From the NCBI RefSeq assembly GCF_036038375.1, contig NZ_CP107935.1, positions 806,001 through 870,000 of the forward strand: a stretch of 64,000 nt of DNA. Reading direction: 5' to 3'. Source of the DNA: Streptomyces sp. NBC_00414 (GTDB lineage Bacteria; Actinomycetota; Actinomycetes; Streptomycetales; Streptomycetaceae). A model generated the notes under the pieces. The model was not told the DNA's origin, made no database searches, and worked only from the letters and a program-made list of their open reading frames with translations. The translations under genes and the position numbers were made by a program. Shown here one piece after another: positions 40,142-48,248 of this stretch. Every line of letters starts with the position of its first letter. The stretch's first letter is position 1.

Positions 40142-41481
40142 GCCTCTCCCCCGTGTACCGCGGCTCCCCCATGTACTGCGGCTTCCTCGTTGCCCGATGT
40201 TCCCTCGTGTCCCGGGTCTCCCTCGTGTCCCGGCGAGGGTATGCGGGCGTGGACGCTGAAGCCGCCGTCCGGCCGGGCTCCGGCCAGGAGTTCACCGCCG
40301 AACACGCTCACCCGCTCGCGCAGCCCGATCAGGCCGTGCCCGCCGCCCCTGCCCAGCGGCTTGCGCCGCTGGGCGCTCGCTGTGGCGGGCGTCCCCTCCG
40401 TGGTCACCTCGACCTCCACCTCGTGGCGGCCGTAGTGGACCTGGACGAGTGTCCGGTGGCCCGGGGCGTGCTTGAGCGCGTTGGTCAGCGCTTCCTGCAC
40501 CACGCGGTACGCGGCCAGGTCCACCGCCGTGGCGGGCTCCCGCCGCTCGCCCCGCTCCGCCAGCTCCACGGGCTGTCCGGCGGTCCGGGTCTGTTCGACC
40601 AGGTCGCTCAGCCTGCCCGGCTCCGGCGTACGGTCCGCCGCGGTCGCCGTGCTTCCGGGCCCGCCGGTCGCCGTGTCCTCGGACGTGCCACCGGACGCCT
40701 TGAGTACACCCAGGAGGTGCTGGAGGTCGGTGAGCGCGTGCCGCCCGGAGTCGCTGATCGCGCCGAGCCCGGTCTCCACCCGCTCGGGCGCGTCGGCGAG
40801 CAGGAACTGGGCCGCGTCCGCCTGGACCACCATGGCGGTGACGTGGTGCGTCACCACGTCGTGCAACTCCCTTGCGATACGGGCCCGTTCGCGCGCCATC
40901 GCCGCCTCCACGCTAAGCCGTCGCCGGTCCGCCTCCCCTTCCTGCCGCGCCCGTACCGTCCTGCCCACGGCCCAGCACACCACCAGGATCACGTACATGA
41001 GGACGAAGTCGGGCACACCCTGGGGCGACCCCCTGTGGTGCAGCCCGAGCGCGAACAGCGCGAACGCCGTGGTCGTGACGGCGACCGCGAGGGCGCGGCG
41101 CACGCCCTCGGCGCGGCTTCCGTGGGCTCCCATGCTGTAGAGCGCGACATACAGGCCCAGGCTCGCGCAGGTCTGCGGATAGCCGACCAGTTGATGAACG
41201 GCGAACGCGGCCGCGACCAGCGCGAGGCACACACCGGGCCACCGGCGCCGGATCACCAGGGGCAGCCAGAGAGCGGCCGTCACCAGGACGCCCGGCAGGC
41301 CGGACGAGTGTTCCGGCAGGTCACCGAACTGTGCGCCGATCGGGGCCGTCACGGGTGCGAACACCACCGGGGCGAGCAGCACGGTGAACACCGCGTCCCG
41401 GCTCACCACGCCCAGCGCACCCCAGCGCGCCGCGAGAACAGGCGTGTTCTTCCTCAGAGTTGACCCCGCTGATCCGAGCAC
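40138..41481 (-). CDS. Sensor histidine kinase (NarX/DesK type)
   Basis: A 447-residue membrane kinase. Helices occupy about 25-190. The HisKA_3 box is ERARIARELHDVVTHHVTAMVVQAD, with the phosphorylated His in ELHDVV. The HATPase has VVQEALTNALKHAPGH and GGHGLIGLRERV. GTG start. The C-terminus ends in tandem micro-repeats (GHEGDPGHEGTSG and AAVHGGAAVHGGEA). It forms a two-component system with the following regulator. Confidence 0.94.
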   Translation of the reverse strand: MLGSAGSTLRKNTPVLAARWGALGVVSRDAVFTVLLAPVVFAPVTAPIGAQFGDLPEHSSGLPGVLVTAALWLPLVIRRRWPGVCLALVAAAFAVHQLVGYPQTCASLGLYVALYSMGAHGSRAEGVRRALAVAVTTTAFALFALGLHHRGSPQGVPDFVLMYVILVVCWAVGRTVRARQEGEADRRRLSVEAAMARERARIARELHDVVTHHVTAMVVQADAAQFLLADAPERVETGLGAISDSGRHALTDLQHLLGVLKASGGTSEDTATGGPGSTATAADRTPEPGRLSDLVEQTRTAGQPVELAERGERREPATAVDLAAYRVVQEALTNALKHAPGHRTLVQVHYGRHEVEVEVTTEGTPATASAQRRKPLGRGGGHGLIGLRERVSVFGGELLAGARPDGGFSVHARIPSPGHEGDPGHEGTSGNEEAAVHGGAAVHGGEA

Positions 41482-41531
41482 AGGCAGAGCCTAGCCTCCC
41501 GCCGGCCCCCGGTTGATCCGGCCTCGGAGCC

Positions 41532-43136
41532 TTACTCGAACAGTGCGGTGATCAGGGCGATGTCATCGTCCTTGTTCTGCCCGAAACGCGCGAGGAGCAG
41601 GTCGCTCATCTCCTCCAGATCGGTCGGCCCGTCCGCCACGGCCTCGCGGAACTCGGAGAGTGTGGCGTCCAGGTGCGCGGCCCGTACCTCGACGAGACCG
41701 TCCGTCACCATGAGCAGACGGGTGCCGGGCGGGGCGTCCACCACGGTGGGCGGCGGATGCGGGAGACCCAGGCCGATCAGCGGACCGTGGGGGTCGTGGA
41801 ACCGCGGCCCCTTCTCCGGGTCGATCACCAGGGGCGGGATGTGGCCCGCGTTGGCTATGTGCAGTCGGCGTTCGTCCAGTTCGACCAGTACGAGGCAGAG
41901 CGTGACGGTGAGGCCGGGCTGGGACTGGCCCAGCAGCGTTTCCAGGCGGTCCAGTATGTGGTGCGGGGCGTGCCCTTCGACGGCGTAGGCCCGCAGCGCG
42001 TGGCGCACCTCGCCCATGACGGTCGCGGCCGTCACCGAGTGCCCGACGACGTCCCCGATGGCGAGCAGCAGGCCGTTGACCGTCTGCACCGCTTCGTAGA
42101 AGTCTCCCCCGATCTCCGCGTGTTCGGAGGCCGGGAGGTAGCGGAAGGCCAGCTGGACACCCGGGACGGTCGGCAGTTCCTTGGGCAGGAAGGAACGTTG
42201 CAGCGCCAGGCCCAGGGCGTGCTCCTCGTTGTAGGTCCGCAGGGCTTCGAGGGCCAGGGCGCTCGCGTTGGCCAGTTGCTGCAGGAGCTGCTCGTCGTCG
42301 GCGCTCCGCAGGGCGTCCGCGGGGACGGCCAGGCAGACAGGGGGACGGCCGCGCTTGGTGCGGGACACCGCGAGTGCGACGTCGCCGCAGAGGTGGTCGC
42401 CCGGCAGCATGGCCCGCCACTGTCCGTGCGGGACACGGACGATCGTGACGCCGGTGTCCTGGTTCAGGCTCTGGGCCGCCAGCTGCTTGAGCAGGCCCGG
42501 ATGTGCGGGATGGATCCGTACGGGGCCCCGCGGGTCGTCGGTCATGCTGTGGACGGCCTGCGTCTGGGGCGAGAGGAACACCGCGCTGGCCGGGCTGTCC
42601 AGGACGGCGGCCGCGCCGCCGGTGGCCGCCGACGCGAAGGAGTGGAAGCCGACGGCACTGTAGACGTCCAGTGTCGCCTGGTTCAGCGCTATGAGGCGTT
42701 GCGCGAGCTTTTCGGCGCGCTGCCGGGCTCTGGCGTAGCGCAGGGTGGCGGTGACGGTGGCGAGGAGCTCGCCGGGGTCGATGGGCTGGTCGAGGTAGGC
42801 GTCCGCTCCCCGTCTCAGCCCTTCCGCGTGGTCGTCGGGGGTGATGGCGGCGGCGGAGATCTGGATGATCGGCAGATGAGCGGTGCGCGGGTTGCTCTTG
42901 ACCCGCTCGCTGACCTCGAACCCGCTCATGTCGGGGAGCCGGACGTCGATGATCGCGATGTCCGGGAGCTCGCCCGGTTCGCTGTGCAGCCGGGCGAGGC
43001 CCTGTTCTCCCGTACCGGCGCTGATGACGCAGTGCCCCGCGCGCTGCAGCCAGCTGGTGAGGACGTAGAGGTTCGTCTCGTTGTCGTCGACGACCAGGAC
43101 GGTCGCGGGCAGACGCTCCTGGGCACTGTCGGTCAC
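41532..43136 (-). CDS. Response regulator-PP2C phosphatase (RsbU/SpoIIE type)
   Basis: A 534-residue protein. The N-terminal receiver (12-130) has VVDDNETN, phospho-acceptor Asp in IIDVRLPD and the ADAYLDQPID end, where the usual Lys is replaced. A GAF-like region (150-310) follows, then a PP2C/SpoIIE phosphatase domain with EIGGDFYEAV, LAIGDVVGHSVTAA, ANAGHIPPLV and LLMVTDGLVEVR. It dephosphorylates serine or threonine on STAS proteins. It overlaps the kinase stop (GTGA), so it is the last cistron of the stressosome operon and the probable output of the kinase. Confidence 0.94.
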   Translation of the reverse strand: MTDSAQERLPATVLVVDDNETNLYVLTSWLQRAGHCVISAGTGEQGLARLHSEPGELPDIAIIDVRLPDMSGFEVSERVKSNPRTAHLPIIQISAAAITPDDHAEGLRRGADAYLDQPIDPGELLATVTATLRYARARQRAEKLAQRLIALNQATLDVYSAVGFHSFASAATGGAAAVLDSPASAVFLSPQTQAVHSMTDDPRGPVRIHPAHPGLLKQLAAQSLNQDTGVTIVRVPHGQWRAMLPGDHLCGDVALAVSRTKRGRPPVCLAVPADALRSADDEQLLQQLANASALALEALRTYNEEHALGLALQRSFLPKELPTVPGVQLAFRYLPASEHAEIGGDFYEAVQTVNGLLLAIGDVVGHSVTAATVMGEVRHALRAYAVEGHAPHHILDRLETLLGQSQPGLTVTLCLVLVELDERRLHIANAGHIPPLVIDPEKGPRFHDPHGPLIGLGLPHPPPTVVDAPPGTRLLMVTDGLVEVRAAHLDATLSEFREAVADGPTDLEEMSDLLLARFGQNKDDDIALITALFE

Positions 43137-44581
43137 GGCCCGGCCTTTCGGTTCTGCGATCGCTGCGTGTACTCGTGGCCGAGATCCGGCAGGCGGACCT
43201 CCACACGAGTGCCGACACCCACGGTACTGGTGAGGGTCAGGGAGCCCCCGAGCAGTTCGGCGAGCGTACGGGCGTAGGGCAGGCCCAGGCCGGTGCCCGG
43301 CCTGCCGCTCTGGTGAGGGCCGCGGACCTGGTAGAACGCCTCGAAGACCCGGCCGAGCTCTTCGGGCGGGATGCCGATCCCCGTGTCCGTGACGGTGAAC
43401 AGCACGGCGGGGGCCGAGGGTTCGGGGTCGACCTCGATGTCGAGGCGCACCTCGCCCCGCTCGGTGAACTTGAGGGCGTTGGAGACGAGGTTGCGCAGGA
43501 TGCGGACCAGCAGCGTCTCGTCGGTCACCAGGGACGGCTGCTGTTCGGCCCGAGGCGTGACGAGGGTCACCCGGTCGTGGCCGTGGCTGCTGAGGATGAG
43601 GCCCCTGAGGTGGGCGACCAGCAGACGCAGATCCACCGGTTCCGTATGGATGTCGAGGTGACCCGCCTCGGCCTTCGCGACGTCCAGCAGGTCGCTCACG
43701 AGGGACAGGAGCGTATGACCGGACGAACCGATGAGTTCGACCTGTTCCCGCTGCTCGTTGCTGAGAGCGGGGGAACTGGGGGCCAGCAGCAGGGTGGACA
43801 GGGCCACCACGGAGTTGACCGGGGTACGCAGTTCGTGGCTGATGTTCGTCCAGAACCGGGTCTTGGCCTCGCTCGCCTCCTGCAGCTGGTGGCGCTTGTC
43901 CTCCAGTTCGGTGTGCAGCGCGAGAACACCGCTGTTGGTGGCCTCCAGTTCCTGCGTCAGCTCGGTGTAGAGCGCGAGGACACCGCGGTTGGTCTCCTCC
44001 AGCTCTTCGTTGAGCCGGCGCAGTTCCTCCCGCTGGGCGCGGGTCTCCTCCAGGGTGGCGATGAGGTCGCGCGTCTGGGCGCGGAGGTCGTCCGCCTCGG
44101 TCGACCGGGTGCCGCCCTTGAGGACTTCCGCCAGGCGGGCGTGCCGCTCGGCCGTGCTCACGCCTTCCGCGGCGAACGGCTGCGTGACGACGATGCGGCC
44201 GCCTGCCCGGCCCATCTCGTGGTCGACCCGTACGAGCTTCGCGGCCAGGTCGAGCGTCTCCTTCGCCGGGGGCCGACCGCCGCTCCAGGTGAAGGTGACG
44301 AGGAGGGACGTCGACCTGCCGGGCGGTGCCAGGCTGAAGGAGACCTCCAGCCCGCGGCAGCCGAGCCGGTCCCGACCCAGTTCGCTCAGCGCGGTCGCCA
44401 GCCGGACCTGGTCCTGCCGGTCCAGCGACACCGCTGCCGCCGCCTGCTGAGCACTTCGCCGCAGACCGAACACGTCCTGGGCGGAGGACAGGACGAACGA
44501 CGCCACCGGGTCGGCGGACCTGGCGGCGGGCGGATGGTCGTCGTGGGGCGTGCCACCGCGAGGGCCGGGGTCAGACGTCAC
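43133..44581 (-). CDS. Cytoplasmic histidine kinase of the stressosome operon
   Basis: A 482-residue protein without membrane helices. An RsbT/RsbW-like ATPase-related N-terminal region (about 25-140) is followed by a coiled coil with an internal repeat (ETNRGVLALYTELTQELE, ATNSGVLALHTELED), then HisKA with FWTNISHELRTPVNSVVAL and HATPase with LVSNALKFTERGEV, DTGIGIPPEEL and GRPGTGLGLPYA. GTG start 21 bases after the previous gene. It probably phosphorylates the receiver of the coupled PP2C phosphatase. Confidence 0.93.
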   Translation of the reverse strand: MTSDPGPRGGTPHDDHPPAARSADPVASFVLSSAQDVFGLRRSAQQAAAAVSLDRQDQVRLATALSELGRDRLGCRGLEVSFSLAPPGRSTSLLVTFTWSGGRPPAKETLDLAAKLVRVDHEMGRAGGRIVVTQPFAAEGVSTAERHARLAEVLKGGTRSTEADDLRAQTRDLIATLEETRAQREELRRLNEELEETNRGVLALYTELTQELEATNSGVLALHTELEDKRHQLQEASEAKTRFWTNISHELRTPVNSVVALSTLLLAPSSPALSNEQREQVELIGSSGHTLLSLVSDLLDVAKAEAGHLDIHTEPVDLRLLVAHLRGLILSSHGHDRVTLVTPRAEQQPSLVTDETLLVRILRNLVSNALKFTERGEVRLDIEVDPEPSAPAVLFTVTDTGIGIPPEELGRVFEAFYQVRGPHQSGRPGTGLGLPYARTLAELLGGSLTLTSTVGVGTRVEVRLPDLGHEYTQRSQNRKAGP

Positions 44582-44602
44582 GCTCGTCCCGCCCCTCGCT
44601 GA

Positions 44603-45661
44603 TCACCAGGCCCCCTTGATCACGACGACACTGGCGTCGTCCCGCCGCACTCCTGCCTCTCGCAGCAGCTGACCTGCCATGACGAGCGGTGCGTGGCGCA
44701 GCAGACCGGGCATGGATCCATGGTCCCACCGTTCGGTCAGACCGTCGGAGTGCATCACCAGGGCACTGTGGGGCTGGAGGGGTTCCTCGAACGTCCGCAG
44801 CCGCCGCATGTGCGCGCCGACGATACCGGGAGCCGACAGCAGGGCCCTGCGTCCGTCGTCGCTCACGAGGAAGCCGCTGACGTTGCCGATTCCGCAGTAC
44901 CGCACCCGTCCGGCGGCCGGTTCGATCCGTGCCACGGCGACCGCGCCGCCACGGGTCCCCCGCAGGGCGAGGTGCACCGCGCCGAGGATGCCCTCCGGGC
45001 TCAGATCACGTGAGGCGTGGAACGCTCTGACCGCTGCCTGACTGGCACGCGCCGCGAGGGGCCCGTGGCCCAGACCGTCACACAGCATGACCAGGATCGC
45101 GGGACTGTTCCCGGCCTCGTCCCCGCCGACGGTCCGCACGGCCCACGCGTCGCCGCACACGGTCTCACCGCTGATGGGCCTGGTCACGCCGCCGGCCGGG
45201 AAGGAACCCGGGGAGTCGACGACGGCTCTGCCGTCCGCGGTGCGCGGCCAGAACTGCGCGGTCATGACCGTCCCGCGGCCCGGGACGGAGTGCAGGTCGA
45301 AGTGGTCCGCGAGACGGGAGACCGCGCCCAGGCCGATACCCAGGGTGCCGGCACTTGATTTTCCGTCGACCAGGGCGGCGGGGACATCCGCTATTCCGGG
45401 CCCCGAGTCGACGGTGAGGAACTCGACACCGGCCAGTTCCCCGGACCGCACCGCACGCAGCAGCACGGCGCCGTCGACGGCGTGCCGTTGCAGGTTCGTG
45501 GCGCCCTCGGTGACGGCGATGGCTATCTCGGCGGACCGGTGGCTGCTTAGCCCGAGGCGCCTGGCCAGTGTGGCGGCGGCGCTACGAGCGGTCACGGGCA
45601 GCGACTCACCGTCCCGGAACCACACCCCGTCCTCGCTGTCGAGGGTGACGGCGGTCTTCAC
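44603..45661 (-). CDS. RsbT-like ATPase fused to PP2C/SpoIIE phosphatase
   Basis: A 352-residue fusion. The N-terminal ATPase-like domain (about 20-140) has AIAVTEGATNLQRHA and SGPGIADVPAALVDG, then GIGLGAVSRLADHFDL. The second half (165-352) is a PP2C domain with MLCDGLGHGPLAARA, CGIGNVSGFLV, VMHSDGLTERWD and DDASVVVIKG. This layout matches the RsbX-like phosphatase of stressosome modules. GTG 45661 overlaps the rsbT stop as GTGA. Expected role: resets the RsbR/RsbS proteins by dephosphorylation. Confidence 0.92.
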   Translation of the reverse strand: MKTAVTLDSEDGVWFRDGESLPVTARSAAATLARRLGLSSHRSAEIAIAVTEGATNLQRHAVDGAVLLRAVRSGELAGVEFLTVDSGPGIADVPAALVDGKSSAGTLGIGLGAVSRLADHFDLHSVPGRGTVMTAQFWPRTADGRAVVDSPGSFPAGGVTRPISGETVCGDAWAVRTVGGDEAGNSPAILVMLCDGLGHGPLAARASQAAVRAFHASRDLSPEGILGAVHLALRGTRGGAVAVARIEPAAGRVRYCGIGNVSGFLVSDDGRRALLSAPGIVGAHMRRLRTFEEPLQPHSALVMHSDGLTERWDHGSMPGLLRHAPLVMAGQLLREAGVRRDDASVVVIKGAW

Positions 45662-46080
45662 CGCACCCACTTGATGATGGTCACGGTCGTGCCCTCGCCG
45701 GGCGCGGTGACCAACTGGAAGTCGTCGACGAGGCGCCGGGCGCCGCTGAGGCCGAGCCCCAGCCCGCCGCCGGACGTCCAGCCGTCCGTCATGGCCTGCT
45801 CGACATCGGCGATGCCCGGGCCGGAGTCCTCGAAGACGGCGGCCACTCCGCGCTTGCCGTTCAGGCTGACCAGTCCGGAGCTGACCGTGCCACCGCCGCC
45901 GTAGATCAAGGTGTTGCGCGCGAGCTCACTGGCCGCGGTGATCATCTTCGTCTGGTCGACCAGGGACAGTCGGCACTGCTGGGACAGCGCCCGGATGGCC
46001 TGCCGGATGTGGACGAGGTCGCCGCTGCGCGCGATGGGGTAGACCTGCGGCGTTTCCCCCGCGGTCCAGGGCGCGGTCAC
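45658..46080 (-). CDS. rsbT: RsbT-like serine/threonine kinase
   Basis: A 140-residue GHKL-type kinase. ITAASELARNTLIYGGGG is the N-box with Glu and Asn, FEDSGPGIADVEQA the G1 region, and GGGLGLGLSGARRLVDDF the lid and G2 box. RsbT phosphorylates RsbS and RsbR in the stressosome and then leaves to activate a phosphatase. GTG start overlaps the rsbS stop. Confidence 0.93.
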   Translation of the reverse strand: MTAPWTAGETPQVYPIARSGDLVHIRQAIRALSQQCRLSLVDQTKMITAASELARNTLIYGGGGTVSSGLVSLNGKRGVAAVFEDSGPGIADVEQAMTDGWTSGGGLGLGLSGARRLVDDFQLVTAPGEGTTVTIIKWVR

Positions 46081-46448
46081 CGCAAGACCGAACTGGTGGG
46101 CTGCCGCAGCTTCGCCAGCCCCTTCTCCAAGTCCAGGGCCGTGTCGACGCCACCGAGGGAGAGGCCCAGCTCGACCAGGGTGATGGCCACGGCGGGACGC
46201 ATGCCCACCACCACCGTCCGGGCGTCGAGCACACGCGATATGGCGGCCACGGTCGCGAGCATGCGCCCCACGAAGGAGTCGACGATCTCCAGAGCGCTGA
46301 TGTCGATGATGACGCCCTGGGCCGATTTGGCCACGATCTGCTCGGCGAGATCCTCCTGGAGGTTCAGCACCATCTGGTCCTCCAGATCGAACTGGACGGA
46401 CACCAGAAGGGTGTCTCCGATCCGCAGGATCGGGATGCGCTCGCTCAT
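46077..46448 (-). CDS. rsbS: RsbS-like STAS anti-anti-sigma-type scaffold
   Basis: A 123-residue single STAS domain. The conserved IIDISALEIVDSFVGRML region has the phospho-acceptor Ser at the position known from B. subtilis RsbS. Start ATG overlaps the rsbR stop as ATGA. It forms the stressosome core with RsbR. Confidence 0.94.
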   Translation of the reverse strand: MSERIPILRIGDTLLVSVQFDLEDQMVLNLQEDLAEQIVAKSAQGVIIDISALEIVDSFVGRMLATVAAISRVLDARTVVVGMRPAVAITLVELGLSLGGVDTALDLEKGLAKLRQPTSSVLR

Positions 46449-47296
46449 CGCTGTCCGCCCTGCTGGGCGACGACGTCCACGCCGGACCGGCGCAGCGCCA
46501 GCTTGAGGGCGTCGGCGAGGCTGGCCTTCGTCACGATGTCGTCGAACTCGATGCCCAGCGCGACGATGGTCTGCGCGATCTGCGGGCTGATGCCGGAGAC
46601 GGTGCATTCGGCGCCCATGAGCCGGGCGGCGACGATGGTCTTGAGCAGGTGCTGGGCGACCTGGGTGTCCACCGCGGGGACGCCCGTGATGTCGATGATC
46701 GCCTGCTCCGAGCCCGTGTCCACGAGGGCCTGCAGAAGCTTCTCCATCACCACCTGGGTCCGTGCCGAGTCCAGCGTGCCGACCAGTGGCACGGCGATGA
46801 CGCCGTCCCACAGCCGCACCACCGGGGTGGACAGCTCCAGGAGCTGCTCCGCCTGCGAGGTGATGATCTCGTCCCTCGTCTGTGTGTAGGTCTCGATCAC
46901 GAAGAGGCCCAGACCGTCCAGGACGCGGCCGAGTTCCAGGTACGCACGGACCTCGTCGGCGGAACCGTCCTGCAGGACGGGTTCGAGGACCCGCTTCAGC
47001 GCGAAGACACTGATCGCGGTCTCACTCGGCGAGAACCCCTGCCGGGCCCGGTTCCTCGACAGCTCCGTCAGCAGGGCACGGATCTCCGACATCTGCTCCG
47101 AGTGGACGTCGACGGCCCCCTGGCGCAGCGCGTCCACCAGGGCGTCGTACACCTCCCGGAGCTCGCGGTCGAGTTCCGCAGTACCGACCCGCCCGCCCAG
47201 CGACCCCGAGACCTCCCGCGCCCACGCCGCGGCCAGGTCCTGACCCTCGACCGACAAGAGCCCGACCATGTCCACAGCGCTGTCTCGCTTCGCCAT
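46445..47296 (-). CDS. rsbR: RsbR-like stressosome sensor protein
   Basis: A 283-residue protein with an RsbRD-type helical N-terminal sensor domain (about 5-150) and a STAS domain (about 165-275) containing IIDITGVPAVDTQVAQHLLKTIVAARLMGAE, with phosphorylatable Thr in DITG and VDT. AAGGAG lies eight bases before ATG. First gene of six on this strand. The sensor domain is not a globin, PAS or LOV type by eye; its stimulus is unknown. The 47297-47672 upstream region shows no clear SigB-like promoter and no gene. Confidence 0.93.
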   Translation of the reverse strand: MAKRDSAVDMVGLLSVEGQDLAAAWAREVSGSLGGRVGTAELDRELREVYDALVDALRQGAVDVHSEQMSEIRALLTELSRNRARQGFSPSETAISVFALKRVLEPVLQDGSADEVRAYLELGRVLDGLGLFVIETYTQTRDEIITSQAEQLLELSTPVVRLWDGVIAVPLVGTLDSARTQVVMEKLLQALVDTGSEQAIIDITGVPAVDTQVAQHLLKTIVAARLMGAECTVSGISPQIAQTIVALGIEFDDIVTKASLADALKLALRRSGVDVVAQQGGQR

Positions 47297-47672
47297 TCCG
47301 GCGCTCCTTCGATGTTCACATTTACGTGTCAGGGATGACCTGCGAAGCCTACGGCACTTCCCCTCGCGGACAGGCGCGGCCCCGAAACCGCCCCGGACGG
47401 CGAACGGGAGCCGAATCTCCCTGTCAGGAGCGGTTGCGCCGAGGAGGACGTCCCACCTACGGCGGCCCGCGCCCTGCCCGGGGCGGCTCCGTCTGTCACC
47501 ATGTCCCCAGCTCGGCTTGCCGACGCGGCCCGGGCCGGAATCTGCGCCCGAAGCCCGTCCCGACGGCTCGGGCCGCCGTGCCCGGTCGAGCGGTCGATCC
47601 GGGCAGGAGCAGCATGTGTCGCGCCAGGCAGGGTAACCGCGCACGGACAACGGGAACGAAGGTGGACAAAAA

Positions 47673-48113
47673 GTGGAGTCAGTCGGCAGAGACGGCGCGG
47701 GGCCGTCGGGGGCCTCTGCGATAACCGCCGCCGTCTCCCTGAACGGAGGCGGCACCTGCATCGCCGAAGCACGGCGCTTCGCGTCCGACTTTCTCGACGG
47801 CGCCCGTACGGACCATGGCCTGTCCGTCTCCGCCCGCGCGATGGACCTCACCCAGCTGGTGGTCAGCGAGCTGGTCACCAACGCGCACAAATACGCCCCC
47901 GGCCCCCTGCTGATGGAGCTGCGCATCGCGGACGCCGTGGTGGCGGTGACCGTGCACGACAGCGTCAGCGTGCGGCCCGAGGCGCGCTCCGTCGACCCGC
48001 GCAGAATCGGCCAGCACGGCCTGGAGATCGTCATGGCCGTCGCCCAGGACTTCCAGGTCGACCTCGAACCGGACGGCAAGCGCGTCACCGCCTCCATCGC
48101 CCTGACGCCGTGA
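47673..48113 (+). CDS. RsbW-like ATP-binding protein
   Basis: A 146-residue HATPase_c_2 protein. TQLVVSELVTNAHKYAPGP is the N-box, VHDSVSVRPEARSVDP the G1-like region, and GQHGLEIVMAVAQDF the lid region. Streptomyces has many such regulators, some anti-sigma kinases. GTG start with GAAGGTGG upstream. It is divergent from rsbR and may join the stress circuit (inference). The stop codon lies in a 51-bp tandem repeat. Confidence 0.88.
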   Translation: MESVGRDGAGPSGASAITAAVSLNGGGTCIAEARRFASDFLDGARTDHGLSVSARAMDLTQLVVSELVTNAHKYAPGPLLMELRIADAVVAVTVHDSVSVRPEARSVDPRRIGQHGLEIVMAVAQDFQVDLEPDGKRVTASIALTP

Positions 48114-48208
48114 ACCGGACGCCGGCGTCCGCGCGGATCCGGCTCCCACGCCCTGACACCGTGAACCGGACGCCGGCGTCCGCGCGGATCCGGCTCCCAC
48201 GCCCTGAC
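48098..48208 (+). repeat. 51-bp tandem duplication across a stop codon
   Basis: Two near-identical 51-bp units start at 48110 and 48161, and a preceding partial copy (CGCCCTGACGCC) belongs to the same series. Each unit holds the 16-base palindrome CGGACGCCGGCGTCCG and a TGA stop in the same frame. It separates convergent genes and may end transcription from both sides. Confidence 0.85.
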
Positions 48209-48248
48209 TGATCCGCTTACCGGCGCCAGCCGCCGGTGACGCGCTCGC

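Noticed and set aside
47297..47672. SigB-type promoter between rsbR and the divergent ATPase gene
   Set aside because: No GTTT-spacer-GGGTAT-like pair with acceptable spacing could be found by eye.
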